64,000 nt of DNA from an uncultured Bacteroidaceae bacterium (GCA_934426255.1 CAKRYD010000009.1:1-64000), one strand, 5' to 3'. Counted from the first letter of the stretch, positions 37,174-45,672 are shown. The notes: generated from the letters alone by a model not told the origin. Made by a program: numbers and translations.

Positions 37174-37203
37174 TTTGAACAGTCATCGTTTTTTGTACAT
37201 TTG
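37174..37203 (+). promoter_or_regulatory. Promoter of fasciclin lipoprotein gene 2
   Basis: TTTG (37174-37177), 18-bp spacer, TACATTTG (37196-37203). The -7 box is identical to that of gene 1; there is no C-tract here. Confidence 0.6.
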
Positions 37204-37246
37204 TATGCGATTACATGTCTTGAATAACATTTAGCACACATAATAT

Positions 37247-39289
37247 ATGACTTTCAAAAGCTTTCTTTCTGCAGCCTTGATTGTACTGTCCTTTTCAGCT
37301 TGCAAAGACCAGGTTGATGACAGCGATTTGTACACATTTACAGGCGAAACGGCTTACAGCTTCCTTAAAGGATCTGAAGATTATTCCGATTATGCTTACA
37401 TCTTGTCGAAGGTAAAGTTAAGTAAGCGTTCTCCATCGACTGTTGCCGAGTTGCTTTCGGCTCGAGGCAACTACACGGTCTTTGCGCCCAATAATAAGGC
37501 CATTGAATCCTATTTGGATTCCATTTATGGCACAACGGGTTATGATATTACGCAAATTCCCGATTCGACAGCCGAGTTTATTGCCAAGAACAGCATTATC
37601 GACAACGGAGACAATGAAGCCTACTTGTCGACCGATTTCGTGGTAGGTGCATTGAGTACAACGAATATGAATAACCGATACATCCAGATCAATTACGGCA
37701 ACGATGAGAATGGCTCGCTGATTACCCGTGTCAATAACAAATCAAAAATCATAGTACCAGATAACGAAGTATATAATGGTGTGGTGCATACGATAGATCA
37801 TGTTGTTGATATGAGTGCATCCTCACTTCCCGACTTGATTAAGAATACCGATAACCTCCGTATTTTCTCAAAACTGCTGGAACTGACAGGATGGGCCGAT
37901 TCCATGGTGGAATACTTAGACGAGTATTATGAATACAACCATCCCGAATTCGGCTCCATTGACCCGGGTAATACATCGGGTGGCGAAGTCGGTCCCAGTC
38001 CAGAGCACCGTTTTATCGGTTATACGGCTTTTGTCGAAACCGATAGCCTGTTTGAAGCTCAATGGAATATACCTGCTCCGATTGTCAATGCCGGAAAAGT
38101 CGAGAATTATGATGAAATCATCGATGCCGTGAAAGCAAAGTGCCAGGAAGCTTATCCGCAAGCAACGGCCGAAGACATGAAGAGCCAGGACAACGCTGTC
38201 AACCAGTTCGTTTCATATCACTTGTTGCCCATGCGAATTATCTACAATAAACTCGTCATTCATAAAAATGAGATGGGTTATGCATGGAAATCGCCTGAAG
38301 TACTGACAATTAACTGCTGGGAATATTACGAAACAATGGGCAAGCCTCGTCGTCTGATAAAACTGACTGAAGGCTCACAGACCGAAGGCAAGCGCATCAA
38401 CCGATATTCGCAATACGAAAACGGATTCTATGACAGCTATCGTGAAAAGCCCACTCACCGTCCCGGTGCTTTGATTTATGAGAGCAACGGAACCAGGACA
38501 ACAAACGCCCTCAACGGCTTCTACTATCCCGTCAGTGAAGTGCTTGTCTATGACAATGAAGTTCCACAAAAAGTTCTGAACGAACGTTTGCGTTTCGACT
38601 TCGCAGCTATTTGTCCCGACTTGATGACCAATGGTCAGCGCCAGGTTGACGATACGGATTGGAGATTCATTCCACAAGGCTATTTGAAGAATTGGTGGTA
38701 TACCGAAGATACCTATTGGAGATATGTGCCATATTGGAATGGCGGTAACGACAATCTGCAATGCGACGAAATCAACATCCTGGGTCAGTACGACTTGACA
38801 TTCAAGTTGCCTCCCGTTCCCTATGAAGGTACATGGGAATTCCGCATCTGTGCGCCTGAGATACAGCACTTCGGTATGTTCCAAGTTTATCTTGGTACAG
38901 ATCGCCAGAACCTGCCTCCTATCGGCCTGCCTCTTGATTTCCGTTTGCCATCAAGCAATCCCACCATCGGATGGCGTGCAGATACCAATGATTTGGATGA
39001 AAACAGGGAAATCGACAAGGACATGCGCAATCACGGATATATGAAAAATTGTATGCACAACGGACGTCCTAACGGAGGATCAGCCGTGACCTTGCCCATG
39101 CGTGCTGCACAAGGTGACTATATACGTCTTCGTAAAATTCTTTGGAGCGGCAACATGTCACCCAACGAAACCTATTATGTGCGCATCAAGTCAGTGCTCG
39201 AAAATACACGTACTTGCTGTATGCTCGACTACTTTGAACTGGTACCCAAATATATATATAACGGACCGCTGCCTGAGGATCCGTGGTGA
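37247..39289 (+). CDS. Fasciclin-domain surface lipoprotein 2
   Basis: 680 aa. Paralogue of the preceding gene: most residues are identical along the whole length, with differences concentrated around the loop near residue 225-240 and in the segment after GSQTEGKRINR. The lipobox gives Cys19 (LSFSAC) followed by KDQVDDSD. The same FAS1, interrupted FAS1 and C-terminal beta-rich parts are present. Tandem copies with separate promoters suggest dosage or antigenic alternatives. No susC/susD pair is adjacent, although related proteins often accompany one. Confidence 0.82.
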   Translation: MTFKSFLSAALIVLSFSACKDQVDDSDLYTFTGETAYSFLKGSEDYSDYAYILSKVKLSKRSPSTVAELLSARGNYTVFAPNNKAIESYLDSIYGTTGYDITQIPDSTAEFIAKNSIIDNGDNEAYLSTDFVVGALSTTNMNNRYIQINYGNDENGSLITRVNNKSKIIVPDNEVYNGVVHTIDHVVDMSASSLPDLIKNTDNLRIFSKLLELTGWADSMVEYLDEYYEYNHPEFGSIDPGNTSGGEVGPSPEHRFIGYTAFVETDSLFEAQWNIPAPIVNAGKVENYDEIIDAVKAKCQEAYPQATAEDMKSQDNAVNQFVSYHLLPMRIIYNKLVIHKNEMGYAWKSPEVLTINCWEYYETMGKPRRLIKLTEGSQTEGKRINRYSQYENGFYDSYREKPTHRPGALIYESNGTRTTNALNGFYYPVSEVLVYDNEVPQKVLNERLRFDFAAICPDLMTNGQRQVDDTDWRFIPQGYLKNWWYTEDTYWRYVPYWNGGNDNLQCDEINILGQYDLTFKLPPVPYEGTWEFRICAPEIQHFGMFQVYLGTDRQNLPPIGLPLDFRLPSSNPTIGWRADTNDLDENREIDKDMRNHGYMKNCMHNGRPNGGSAVTLPMRAAQGDYIRLRKILWSGNMSPNETYYVRIKSVLENTRTCCMLDYFELVPKYIYNGPLPEDPW

Positions 39290-39302
39290 TCAAATGCAAT
39301 AG

Positions 39303-39368
39303 GGTCTACATAAAAACAGCGTCGGCTTAATGAACCAACGCCGTTTTTATGTAGACCGTTTTTTATTT
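39303..39368 (+). terminator. Strong terminator after fasciclin gene 2
   Basis: 15-bp perfect stem (39303-39317 with 39343-39357) extended by inner pairs, followed by GTTTTTTATTT. Confidence 0.9.
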
Positions 39369-39574
39369 CATCGTTTTGCAGCCTTGACGCCTCAAAATCG
39401 TTTGTCTGCTGCGGTTCGTTTCAGCAAGAGTCAGTATAAGTCCTGTTTTTCCGTCCTGCTGCGGTTGAATTTTATGCCAGGCAATTGTGTTCAGAGCCAT
39501 CAAGAATAAGAACTGAAATGCATGAAATGGAACTTTGCAATCACTCACATTATATCTCGGAAAAGGCGATATGC

Positions 39575-39728
39575 CATTACGCACATTCCCGCATTGTATG
39601 TGGCAGCCTCTCATATAGTATGTGGTAGCCTCTCATATAGTATGTGGTAGCCTCTCATATAGTATGTTGGAGCTTCCCGGATTGTATGTGACGAGCTCTC
39701 GGATAGAATGTTGTCTTTTCCCGATTTT
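39575..39728. repeat. 22-bp periodic intergenic array (array C)
   Basis: Units start at 39575, 39597, 39619, 39641, 39663, 39685 and 39707, each exactly 22 bp. The three units from 39597 are nearly identical (TATGTGGTAGCCTCTCATAT plus AG); the outer ones are diverged. The GCCTCTCATAT core recurs in array D. The array lies between the fasciclin terminator and a MITE-like element and has no coding content. Confidence 0.85.
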
Positions 39729-39759
39729 AATAGTGTGAAACGGAAGGTGGTATTCAATT

Positions 39760-39914
39760 TATTGCTGTCCGCTAAAGTGTAAATCTCCAATTTCAACCTA
39801 CTGAATGATAGGAGTAGGACTTAAAATTAGCCATGGACAAGCTCCCTATGGACTTTCTTTTGATTGTTTGACGACTATTTTTTAGTCAACCAAAAGTTTT
39901 AGCGGACAGCAATA
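39760..39914. mobile_element. 155-bp MITE-like element
   Basis: Terminal inverted repeats of 17 bp, TATTGCTGTCCGCTAAA (39760-39776) and its exact complement (39898-39914). The element is flanked by a perfect 9-bp direct repeat TATTCAATT (39751-39759 and 39915-39923), the mark of transposition. The inside is 121 bp with no gene. It is probably a non-autonomous derivative of an insertion sequence mobilised in trans; the family is not determined. Confidence 0.8.
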
Positions 39915-39972
39915 TATTCAATTGAGAAATACAGCCTTCATCTTTTATTCGTCTAAAGGATAGTAGTGGTGC

Positions 39973-42418
39973 CTATCTTGTCCTTACCTTGCGCGTTGTT
40001 CCATCGCTCATACGGATAATATTGATGCCTTTTTGCGGCGCTGTCAGACGAGTACCGTTGATGCTGAAGCGTTCTGTTTCGGTAGTACTATCAGCCTCCA
40101 AACCTTTTACGCCAGTCTCGATGGTGCCGTAGAAAAAGAAATCTTTCCATTGTTCGGCTGCTTTATAAGCATCAGTTTTGATGGAAGGTACATAAAGTGT
40201 GCACGTCCACTTGTTAATATCAGTCAGAGCCTGGTCGCCGCAAGTAGGTGGAACTTCAGCCTTGGCAACAAGTTTTGTCATGGATATGCAGTCGGAAAAG
40301 GCTTCCTTGCCGATAGATTCCAAACTTGTTCCAAACGAAAAACTTTCGAGCGAAGCACAGCCGGAGAAGGCGTAATCGCCAATTGTCTTAATGCCGTTTC
40401 CGATGGTCACATTTTTCAAGTTTGTACAACCATAAAATTCGTTTTCGGATATCTCAGTTTCCTTGTCGATGATTTCTACCGTTTCAAGGCTTGTGTTACG
40501 GTAGAAAGGAGAATATCCGTAAGCGGAAGATGTTTTATAAGTGATATTGCCTCCTATGTAGATATTCTTTAGCGGACAATCATAAAACAATGGGTTTGCT
40601 TTTATTAAACCTGAATAATTTAATGGGTTGTAACCTAATGTCAGTTCGGTGTCTCTGTCGGCAATGTTTACTTGTGTCAATGATTTGCAGCCCATGAATG
40701 CGTTGTTTTGGATGCTGTCCACATTCTTGGGTATTGTGATATTGGCAAGAAGCGAACAGTTACTAAAAGTACCCTCTTCGATTTTACTAAGTCCCGAACC
40801 GATATGTACTGATGACAAGCTGCTGCATCCTGCGAAGCATGACTCTCCCATATTCGTGACAGAGTTGGGGATGACTATTTTCTGTAATTTCGTACAGTTG
40901 TTAAATGCGTTGTTGCCTATACTTTCAAGTGTCTCCTTCAGGTCTATATTTGCCATCTTTTCGCAAGAAGAAAAGGCGTGATCACCGATTGCTTTTGCTT
41001 TTATATCTGCTTCGGTGATTCCGTAACAATTACAGAAAGCATAGTCTCCAATGCTTCCTTCATTTAAGTTGACACTAACCTTATTAAGATAGTTATTGTT
41101 AAAGCAGAAGTAGGGCTTGATTTCATTTACCGTAAATTCTACGCCTTTATATTTTACGGTAGTAGATATGTTGGCAACTGTTATGGTAGAATCGTAAGTA
41201 CAATCTATTGCATCGCAAGTGCGTTCCGATGGATTGACAGGAACATATTTAATACCATCGACTTCAAACAATGAACTAAGATATGGATATATAGTTACGT
41301 TGCCTCTGAATTCTTTGTAAGAATCATTGGTCACATAATGTGTTGTAGTATTTTTTTCGAAGTTAAAGTCAGTGTATTTGTATCCATGTGGAGGGGTATT
41401 TGTTAACCAAATGAATTTACATGGATTATTCTGTGCAAACGCATTATATCCAATGTTTTGTACGCCAGTGCCAATGGTGATACTACGCAGCCTGCAACCA
41501 TTGAACGCACTCTCTTCAATCGTTGTGACGGAGTTTGGAATGGTGATGTTGGTCAGGCTGGTGCAACCATAGAACGCCCATCGTTCAATCGTTGTGACGG
41601 AGTTGGGAATGGTGATATTGGTCAGGCTGGTGCAACCTCTGAACGCGCTTTCTCCAATCGTTGTGACAGAGTTGGGAATGGTGATGTTGGTTAGGCTGGT
41701 GCAATCGTAGAACGCACTCTCTCCAATCGTTGTAACGGAATTTGGAATGGTGATGTTGGTCAGGCTGGAGCAATTAGAGAACGCGTAGTCTCCAATCGTC
41801 GTGACAGAATTTGGAATGGTGATGTTGGTTAGGCTGGTGCAATCGTAGAACGCACCCTTTCCAATCGTTGTGACGGAATTTGGAATGGTGATATTGGTTA
41901 GGCTGGTGCAACCCCCGAACGCGCTATTCCCAATCGTTGTAACGGAGTTTGGAATGGTGATATTGGTTAGGCTTTTGCACTCACTGAACGCGCTATTCCC
42001 AATCGTTGTGACGGAATTTGGAATGGTGATATTGGTTAGGCTGGAGCAATAGCTGAACGCGTAGCCTCCAATCGTTGTGACAGAATTTGGAATGGTGATA
42101 TTGGTCAGGCTGGTGCAATCGTAGAACACACCCTCTCCAATCGTTGTGACGGAGTTGGGAATAGTGATGTTGGTCAGGCTTTCGCAATCGCGGAACGCGC
42201 CGTCTCCAATCGTTGTGACGAAATTTTTTTCCGTCACAAGTTATTTCAGATGGGATGGCCAGGTCTTTGGCATTGCCTGAGTAACGAATAACAGTGCAAG
42301 TGGTTTCCGACAATAAATCATAATACAATTCTCCAACCTTAAAGTCATAGGCGAAAGCCGGTGGACATGAGATGAGCAGGGTCATCAGAATCAATGTTTT
42401 TTTGAATAATGATTTCAT
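39973..42418 (-). CDS. BspA-like leucine-rich repeat protein, split by a frameshift
   Basis: Signal peptide MKSLFKKTLILMTLLISCPP plus AFA starts at 42418, but at the A7 run (42224-42230, minus strand) the frame is off by one. The rest (about 750 codons) is open in the next frame, and removing one A would join them as TCDGKNFVTTIGDGAF. Eleven near-identical 23-residue BspA/TpLRR repeats (SLTNITIPNSVTTIG...) follow, then diverged repeats. The C-terminus, INIIRMSDGTTRKVRTR, resembles a type IX secretion-like sorting tail and is shared with the gene at 43878. Predicted cell-surface adhesin; functional only if the frame is restored by slippage. Confidence 0.8.
41517..42235 (-). repeat. 69-bp tandem DNA repeats encoding the leucine-rich repeats
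   Basis: About ten copies at a strict 69-bp spacing (for example 41517, 41586, 41655, 41724, 42000, 42069, 42138, 42207), each encoding one 23-residue repeat. The TTGTGACGGA and GGAATGGTGAT blocks are nearly invariant at DNA level, which points to recent amplification or gene conversion and to length variability. Confidence 0.9.
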
Positions 42419-42438
42419 ACTAATAATGTTATTTAGGT

Positions 42439-42775
42439 TTATGATTGGTTTTGTTCTTTGCTGCTGATCCACGATAGAATAGGGGTAAGTCCTTTTTCTG
42501 TTTTGACATAGAATTCCTTGTCGTTCAAGACCGCTTTAGGGTATATTTCCATATACGGCTGAATTTCATCGTTATTGTGTACATATACACAGATTTTGCC
42601 CCTTAAAGCATGGAAGTATCCCAACTCCCACGGTGTCCATCTGGAATTCTGACTGTTTTTTGTGTGTACGTACAGTAGAGCTTTTGCAGACATCAATCTT
42701 TCAATAATTACTTTTGCAGTGTTTTGATTTGTCAGCTCTCTTTTCAGGGCAGTTCGGTCACAGACCCAAGTAAAA
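42439..42775 (-). pseudogene. TIR-like domain gene fragment
   Basis: The frame reads TWVCDRTALKREL..., then VIIERLMSAKALLYVHTKNS and SRWTPWELGYFHALRGKI, and ends after about 110 residues. The S-x-W-x-PWELGYF block and the preceding hydrophobic strand are typical of the MTH538-type TIR-like fold (the fold of Thoeris ThsB). The ATG at 42696 would begin mid-domain, and the first strand of the fold is missing, so the gene appears 5'-truncated. It runs directly into the end of the neighbouring membrane-protein fragment in another frame, as a deletion junction would. Confidence 0.6.
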
Positions 42776-43024
42776 GCAGTCGAGCATGAAGAAAAACACG
42801 GCCGGTAAAATAATCAAGACCGGTTTCGCCAGTACCGAGTTTGGGTCTGTCGGAATGGCTATGATTGCCGCTACAATGGCAATTGTCCAAGTCTTGCAAC
42901 TTGCACTGTTTCCTGCCATTCTGTTAATGATGCCTTGAAGTATGAAGATGTGGCTTTGAACTGCCGCACTGTCTACTGAAAATTCTTGGCGATGGCTTTT
43001 TCCGTTTTCATCTTGATCCATCAT
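42758..43024 (-). CDS. Small two-helix membrane protein, probably C-terminally truncated
   Basis: 88 aa. An N-terminal polar part (SAAVQSHIFILQGIINRMAGNS) is followed by two hydrophobic segments (TWTIAIVAAIIAI and PVLIILPAVFFFMLDCFYL) and an abrupt stop. I do not recognise a named family, but the order (helix with QGIINRMA, then two membrane helices ending LDxxYLGL) looks like the front of a longer protein whose remainder is missing. It sits immediately upstream of the TIR-like fragment. A pair of membrane protein and TIR-like effector would fit a defence module, here decayed; this is inference. Confidence 0.5.
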   Translation of the reverse strand: MMDQDENGKSHRQEFSVDSAAVQSHIFILQGIINRMAGNSASCKTWTIAIVAAIIAIPTDPNSVLAKPVLIILPAVFFFMLDCFYLGL

Positions 43025-43084
43025 TCACATCCCTTTTTATTGCCATTAGTCCCCAATCATGGCGGATAATAAATGTATGAAAAC

Positions 43085-43499
43085 GAAAGCGTGGGAACTT
43101 ACCTGTTGTCCGTTCCACGAGTCGAGGCTCTTGCATTGCCTATTATAGTTGAACAGACAACGTCAGAGCCCACGCCGATATGAAAACTAGACCATGATAA
43201 TTCCTTATCCTTGCCACATCACATTCCAAAAGAACGCGATTCCGGCTTGCAGGGAATTTCATGGCACGGTGTTATCACACCCGGGACATCTACCGTTGCT
43301 AAGTTCAAGACTATAATATCGAGAGTTGCAAGATTTCGACTCGTCAAGAACAGAGCGTCAAGTAAACGCCTTTTTATGTCTGCCTCTTTACCCACCCAAC
43401 CTCCTTGTTTGCGGCTGTAAACCCACAAAAGGCTCGGCGTGTGCTGAGGCTTGGATGCATTGACCGAAGTGTATGAATGCACCCGACCAAATTATCCGA
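43085..43499 (-). ncRNA. Candidate structured non-coding RNA, unidentified
   Basis: A minus-strand -7 box TACTTTTG (43504-43511) precedes about 410 bp without convincing coding frames. Several hairpins are visible: GGGTGCATT...AATGCATCC near 43455-43486; GGTGT/ACACC with a 4-nt loop (43269-43282); a GCCA...TGGC stem with an ATTCC/GGAAT inner helix (about 43211-43265). The terminal stem CGTGGAAC/GTTCCCACG (43091-43120) is followed by CTTTCGTTTTC like a terminator. Both strands contain open frames of 70-87 codons, but neither resembles a protein family. It does not match tmRNA, RNase P RNA or group II intron cores as I know them. Confidence 0.4.
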
Positions 43500-43503
43500 T
43501 AGC

Positions 43504-43511
43504 AAAAGTAC
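43504..43511 (-). promoter_or_regulatory. -7 box of the candidate RNA
   Basis: TACTTTTG on the minus strand; TTTG occurs 16 bp upstream (43528-43531), slightly short of the usual spacing. Confidence 0.4.
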
Positions 43512-43743
43512 GATTAAAATACCAAACAAAAGAAAGAATGTGAAAGAAATTCCTTTGTATTACCTCCTAAAAAGGTCCTGAAAACGTTGTCGCATCCGCA
43601 AATGGCTACTGAAAAGATAGGCAGGCTTTCTGGTTACTCCCTATAGTCCGTAATTTTGTTTGTAAAGTTACGAACTATCATGGAAAAGTGACCAAAAACA
43701 GTGTGAAACGGAAGGTGGTATGTAAAATGGAGAAATTTCAAAT

Positions 43744-43784
43744 AAAAACGATTCATATATATTCTATATGAATCGTTTTTATTT
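43744..43784. terminator. Bidirectional terminator
   Basis: 16-bp perfect stem (43744-43759 with 43765-43780), 5-nt loop, A-run on one side and T-run on the other. It ends the BspA-like gene at 43878 on the minus strand and could stop + strand transcription too. Confidence 0.85.
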
Positions 43785-43877
43785 TACGCAGATCCTGCTT
43801 CCTGGAAATTAGGAAATGCCTACCTTTGCGTTGCTGTCTAAAAGTTTGCCGGATGTAACGCTTCTTTTTTCAGTGAT

Positions 43878-44942
43878 TTATCTTTTCCAGACTTTCCGTG
43901 TGCTTCCGTCATTCATTTTCAGGATACTGATTCCGGGGGCAACTTTCGCCTGCTTGCGACCTTGCAGGTCATAGCGGCTGATGACTTTTATGTTTTGTCC
44001 GGTAATGTTTTTATTAATGCCTGTCAGATCGGATTCTACGATATTCAGTTTGTTCCAACCGCGTGCAGCTTTATAAGAAGCAGCGCTGCCTTTCGGTACG
44101 TATACGGTACAATTTTCGTCAATGCCATTGAAGCTGCTTTCGGCCGTTTCGGGGGCAGTCGGTGATAGGGAATAGATTTTTCCTAAGTTATAGCATAGGG
44201 CAAAGGCATATTCATTGATGCTTTTCAGATTAGCCGGCAGGTAGATGACACGAATGCTGTTGATGCCAAAGAAAGCTTTGGCTCCGATTTGTTGGACAGA
44301 AGCCATTGAGACTTTCTCCAGCCTGCGACAATAAACAAAAGTACTGTCGCCAATATCGGTCACAGATGGCATATTGACTTCCTTTAGATTGTCTAAATTG
44401 CCAAAAGTAAAGACGCCAACTTTGGTAATGCTTCTGGGCAGGTCTATCTTTTCCAGTGAGGTGCAGTGTGCAAAGGTGCCGTATCCTAATTCAGGGACAT
44501 TAGGGAGTTCTACTTTTTTCAGATTGGAACAGAAGGAAAACAATGCATGCCCAATTTCCTTTGCAGATTTTGGAAGGGAAATGCTGACCAGGTTACTGCA
44601 TCCGGCAAACATTTCTCTTCCTAATACATTGTCTTGTGTAAACAGGTCACCAAACGAACTCTTGCCATATTTTTCACCGCCGCTTACGATATTGGCTTCC
44701 GATATGTCAAGATACCGGAGGCTTCCTTGCACCGTATGGTCTGCACCGCACATTTTGCGTAGCAACACTATGTCACTGCCGTTCAAGTTGCCGGTCAGCT
44801 TCAAGTCTTCTACATTCCCAACTTCCTCTTCTGTCAACAGTGCCGCCAATGTTCCGGCTTCTGACACATTGACCACTTTTTGTCCTGCATAAGTTATGCT
44901 GCATATAAACAGGCTGACAACTGATAATAAAATACGATACAT
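43878..44942 (-). CDS. BspA-like leucine-rich repeat protein with sorting-type C-terminus
   Basis: 354 aa. Signal peptide MYRILLSVVSLFICSITYA. A leading region (20-100) is followed by about seven BspA/TpLRR repeats (CSNLVSISLPKSAKEIGHALF, CTSLEKIDLPRSITKVGVF pattern), then TVYVPKGSAASYKAARGW, which is usual at the end of these repeats. The last 30 residues, RYDLQGRKQAKVAPGISILK followed by MNDGSTRKVWKR, match the tail of the gene at 39973 and resemble type IX secretion-like sorting domains. Predicted secreted or surface-attached. Repeats are diverged at DNA level, unlike those of the larger gene. Confidence 0.82.
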   Translation of the reverse strand: MYRILLSVVSLFICSITYAGQKVVNVSEAGTLAALLTEEEVGNVEDLKLTGNLNGSDIVLLRKMCGADHTVQGSLRYLDISEANIVSGGEKYGKSSFGDLFTQDNVLGREMFAGCSNLVSISLPKSAKEIGHALFSFCSNLKKVELPNVPELGYGTFAHCTSLEKIDLPRSITKVGVFTFGNLDNLKEVNMPSVTDIGDSTFVYCRRLEKVSMASVQQIGAKAFFGINSIRVIYLPANLKSINEYAFALCYNLGKIYSLSPTAPETAESSFNGIDENCTVYVPKGSAASYKAARGWNKLNIVESDLTGINKNITGQNIKVISRYDLQGRKQAKVAPGISILKMNDGSTRKVWKR

Positions 44943-44983
44943 AATATATAGGGTTTAAAAATAACGCTATTGAATGATACTTC

Positions 44984-45432
44984 TTATTCTTTTGAAAACT
45001 TGCGTGTTTCTATAATAGTGTTGTCCACAACCAACGAGCAAAAATAAATACCTGTAGTCCATTTTATGCCATTGAAAGAATATAGTCCTTTACCTCGTTC
45101 GCTAATTTCTTTTTCAGCGAGAATCCTGCCGTTTCCGTCTGCTATTCGTACTTGCGCAAAGTTAGCATTTTTTTAGATAAAACATGACTAAGACTTTGTT
45201 TTTTTGATGAAATGAATTTTATAGACCCTATGTTTTGCTCATCAGTTTGTTTCTTGAGTGATTGAACAGCATTTACCAACAAAGGGATTAAACCATTAAT
45301 ATCCAAAAGTATTTCTCCAGTCCAATCTTCTATCAATAGGTTTGACAAATGTAGAGGTAATGTTGCAACCATTTCAAAACTGTTTGCAGAAATGGGGCTG
45401 TATATTGAAGAGATGCTGTAGAAAATATAGGA
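44984..45432 (-). pseudogene. Fragment of a secreted protein with endosialidase-chaperone-like and type IX secretion-like ends
   Basis: The upstream frame (from about 45432) reads LLIEDWTGEILLDINGLIPL then LVNAVQSLKKQTDEQ, similar to the end of S74 tail-fibre chaperone domains (INGLIPLLVxAV). At an A7 run (45168-45174) it goes out of frame and stops at 45142. In the frame reached by adding one A it continues NANFAQVRIADGNGRILAEK and ends GIYFCSLVVDNTIIETRKFS plus KE at stop 44984-44986, a typical type IX secretion-like C-terminal domain. No start or full N-terminus was found; upstream sequence to 45600 has further frame breaks. Confidence 0.6.
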
Positions 45433-45603
45433 TCAAGACTATGTTTTTCAATTACAGGGGAAGTTGATGCAATATAAAATAGAGCGGTTGCAATAAATCG
45501 GAATATACATGGAAATATTGGATGCGGACCGTTTCATGCTCTTCTTGCGTTATCCAATTCAAAAAGTTAGTGAACAGCAATAAGGACGTTTGGCAGTTAT
45601 ACC

Positions 45604-45650
45604 TAAAATAAACAGCTTTCCATCATAGCGATGGAAAGCTGTTTTGATAA
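45604..45650 (-). terminator. Terminator of the hexosaminidase gene
   Basis: 15-bp perfect stem (45610-45624 with 45630-45644), 5-nt loop, then ATTTTA on the minus strand. Confidence 0.8.
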
Positions 45651-45672
45651 TGTGATTTGTTTTTCTTGTATG

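Noticed and set aside
43211..43482. 69- and 87-codon open frames on opposite strands
   Set aside because: They overlap each other, have no signal, domain or biased codon pattern, and coincide with the hairpin-rich candidate RNA.
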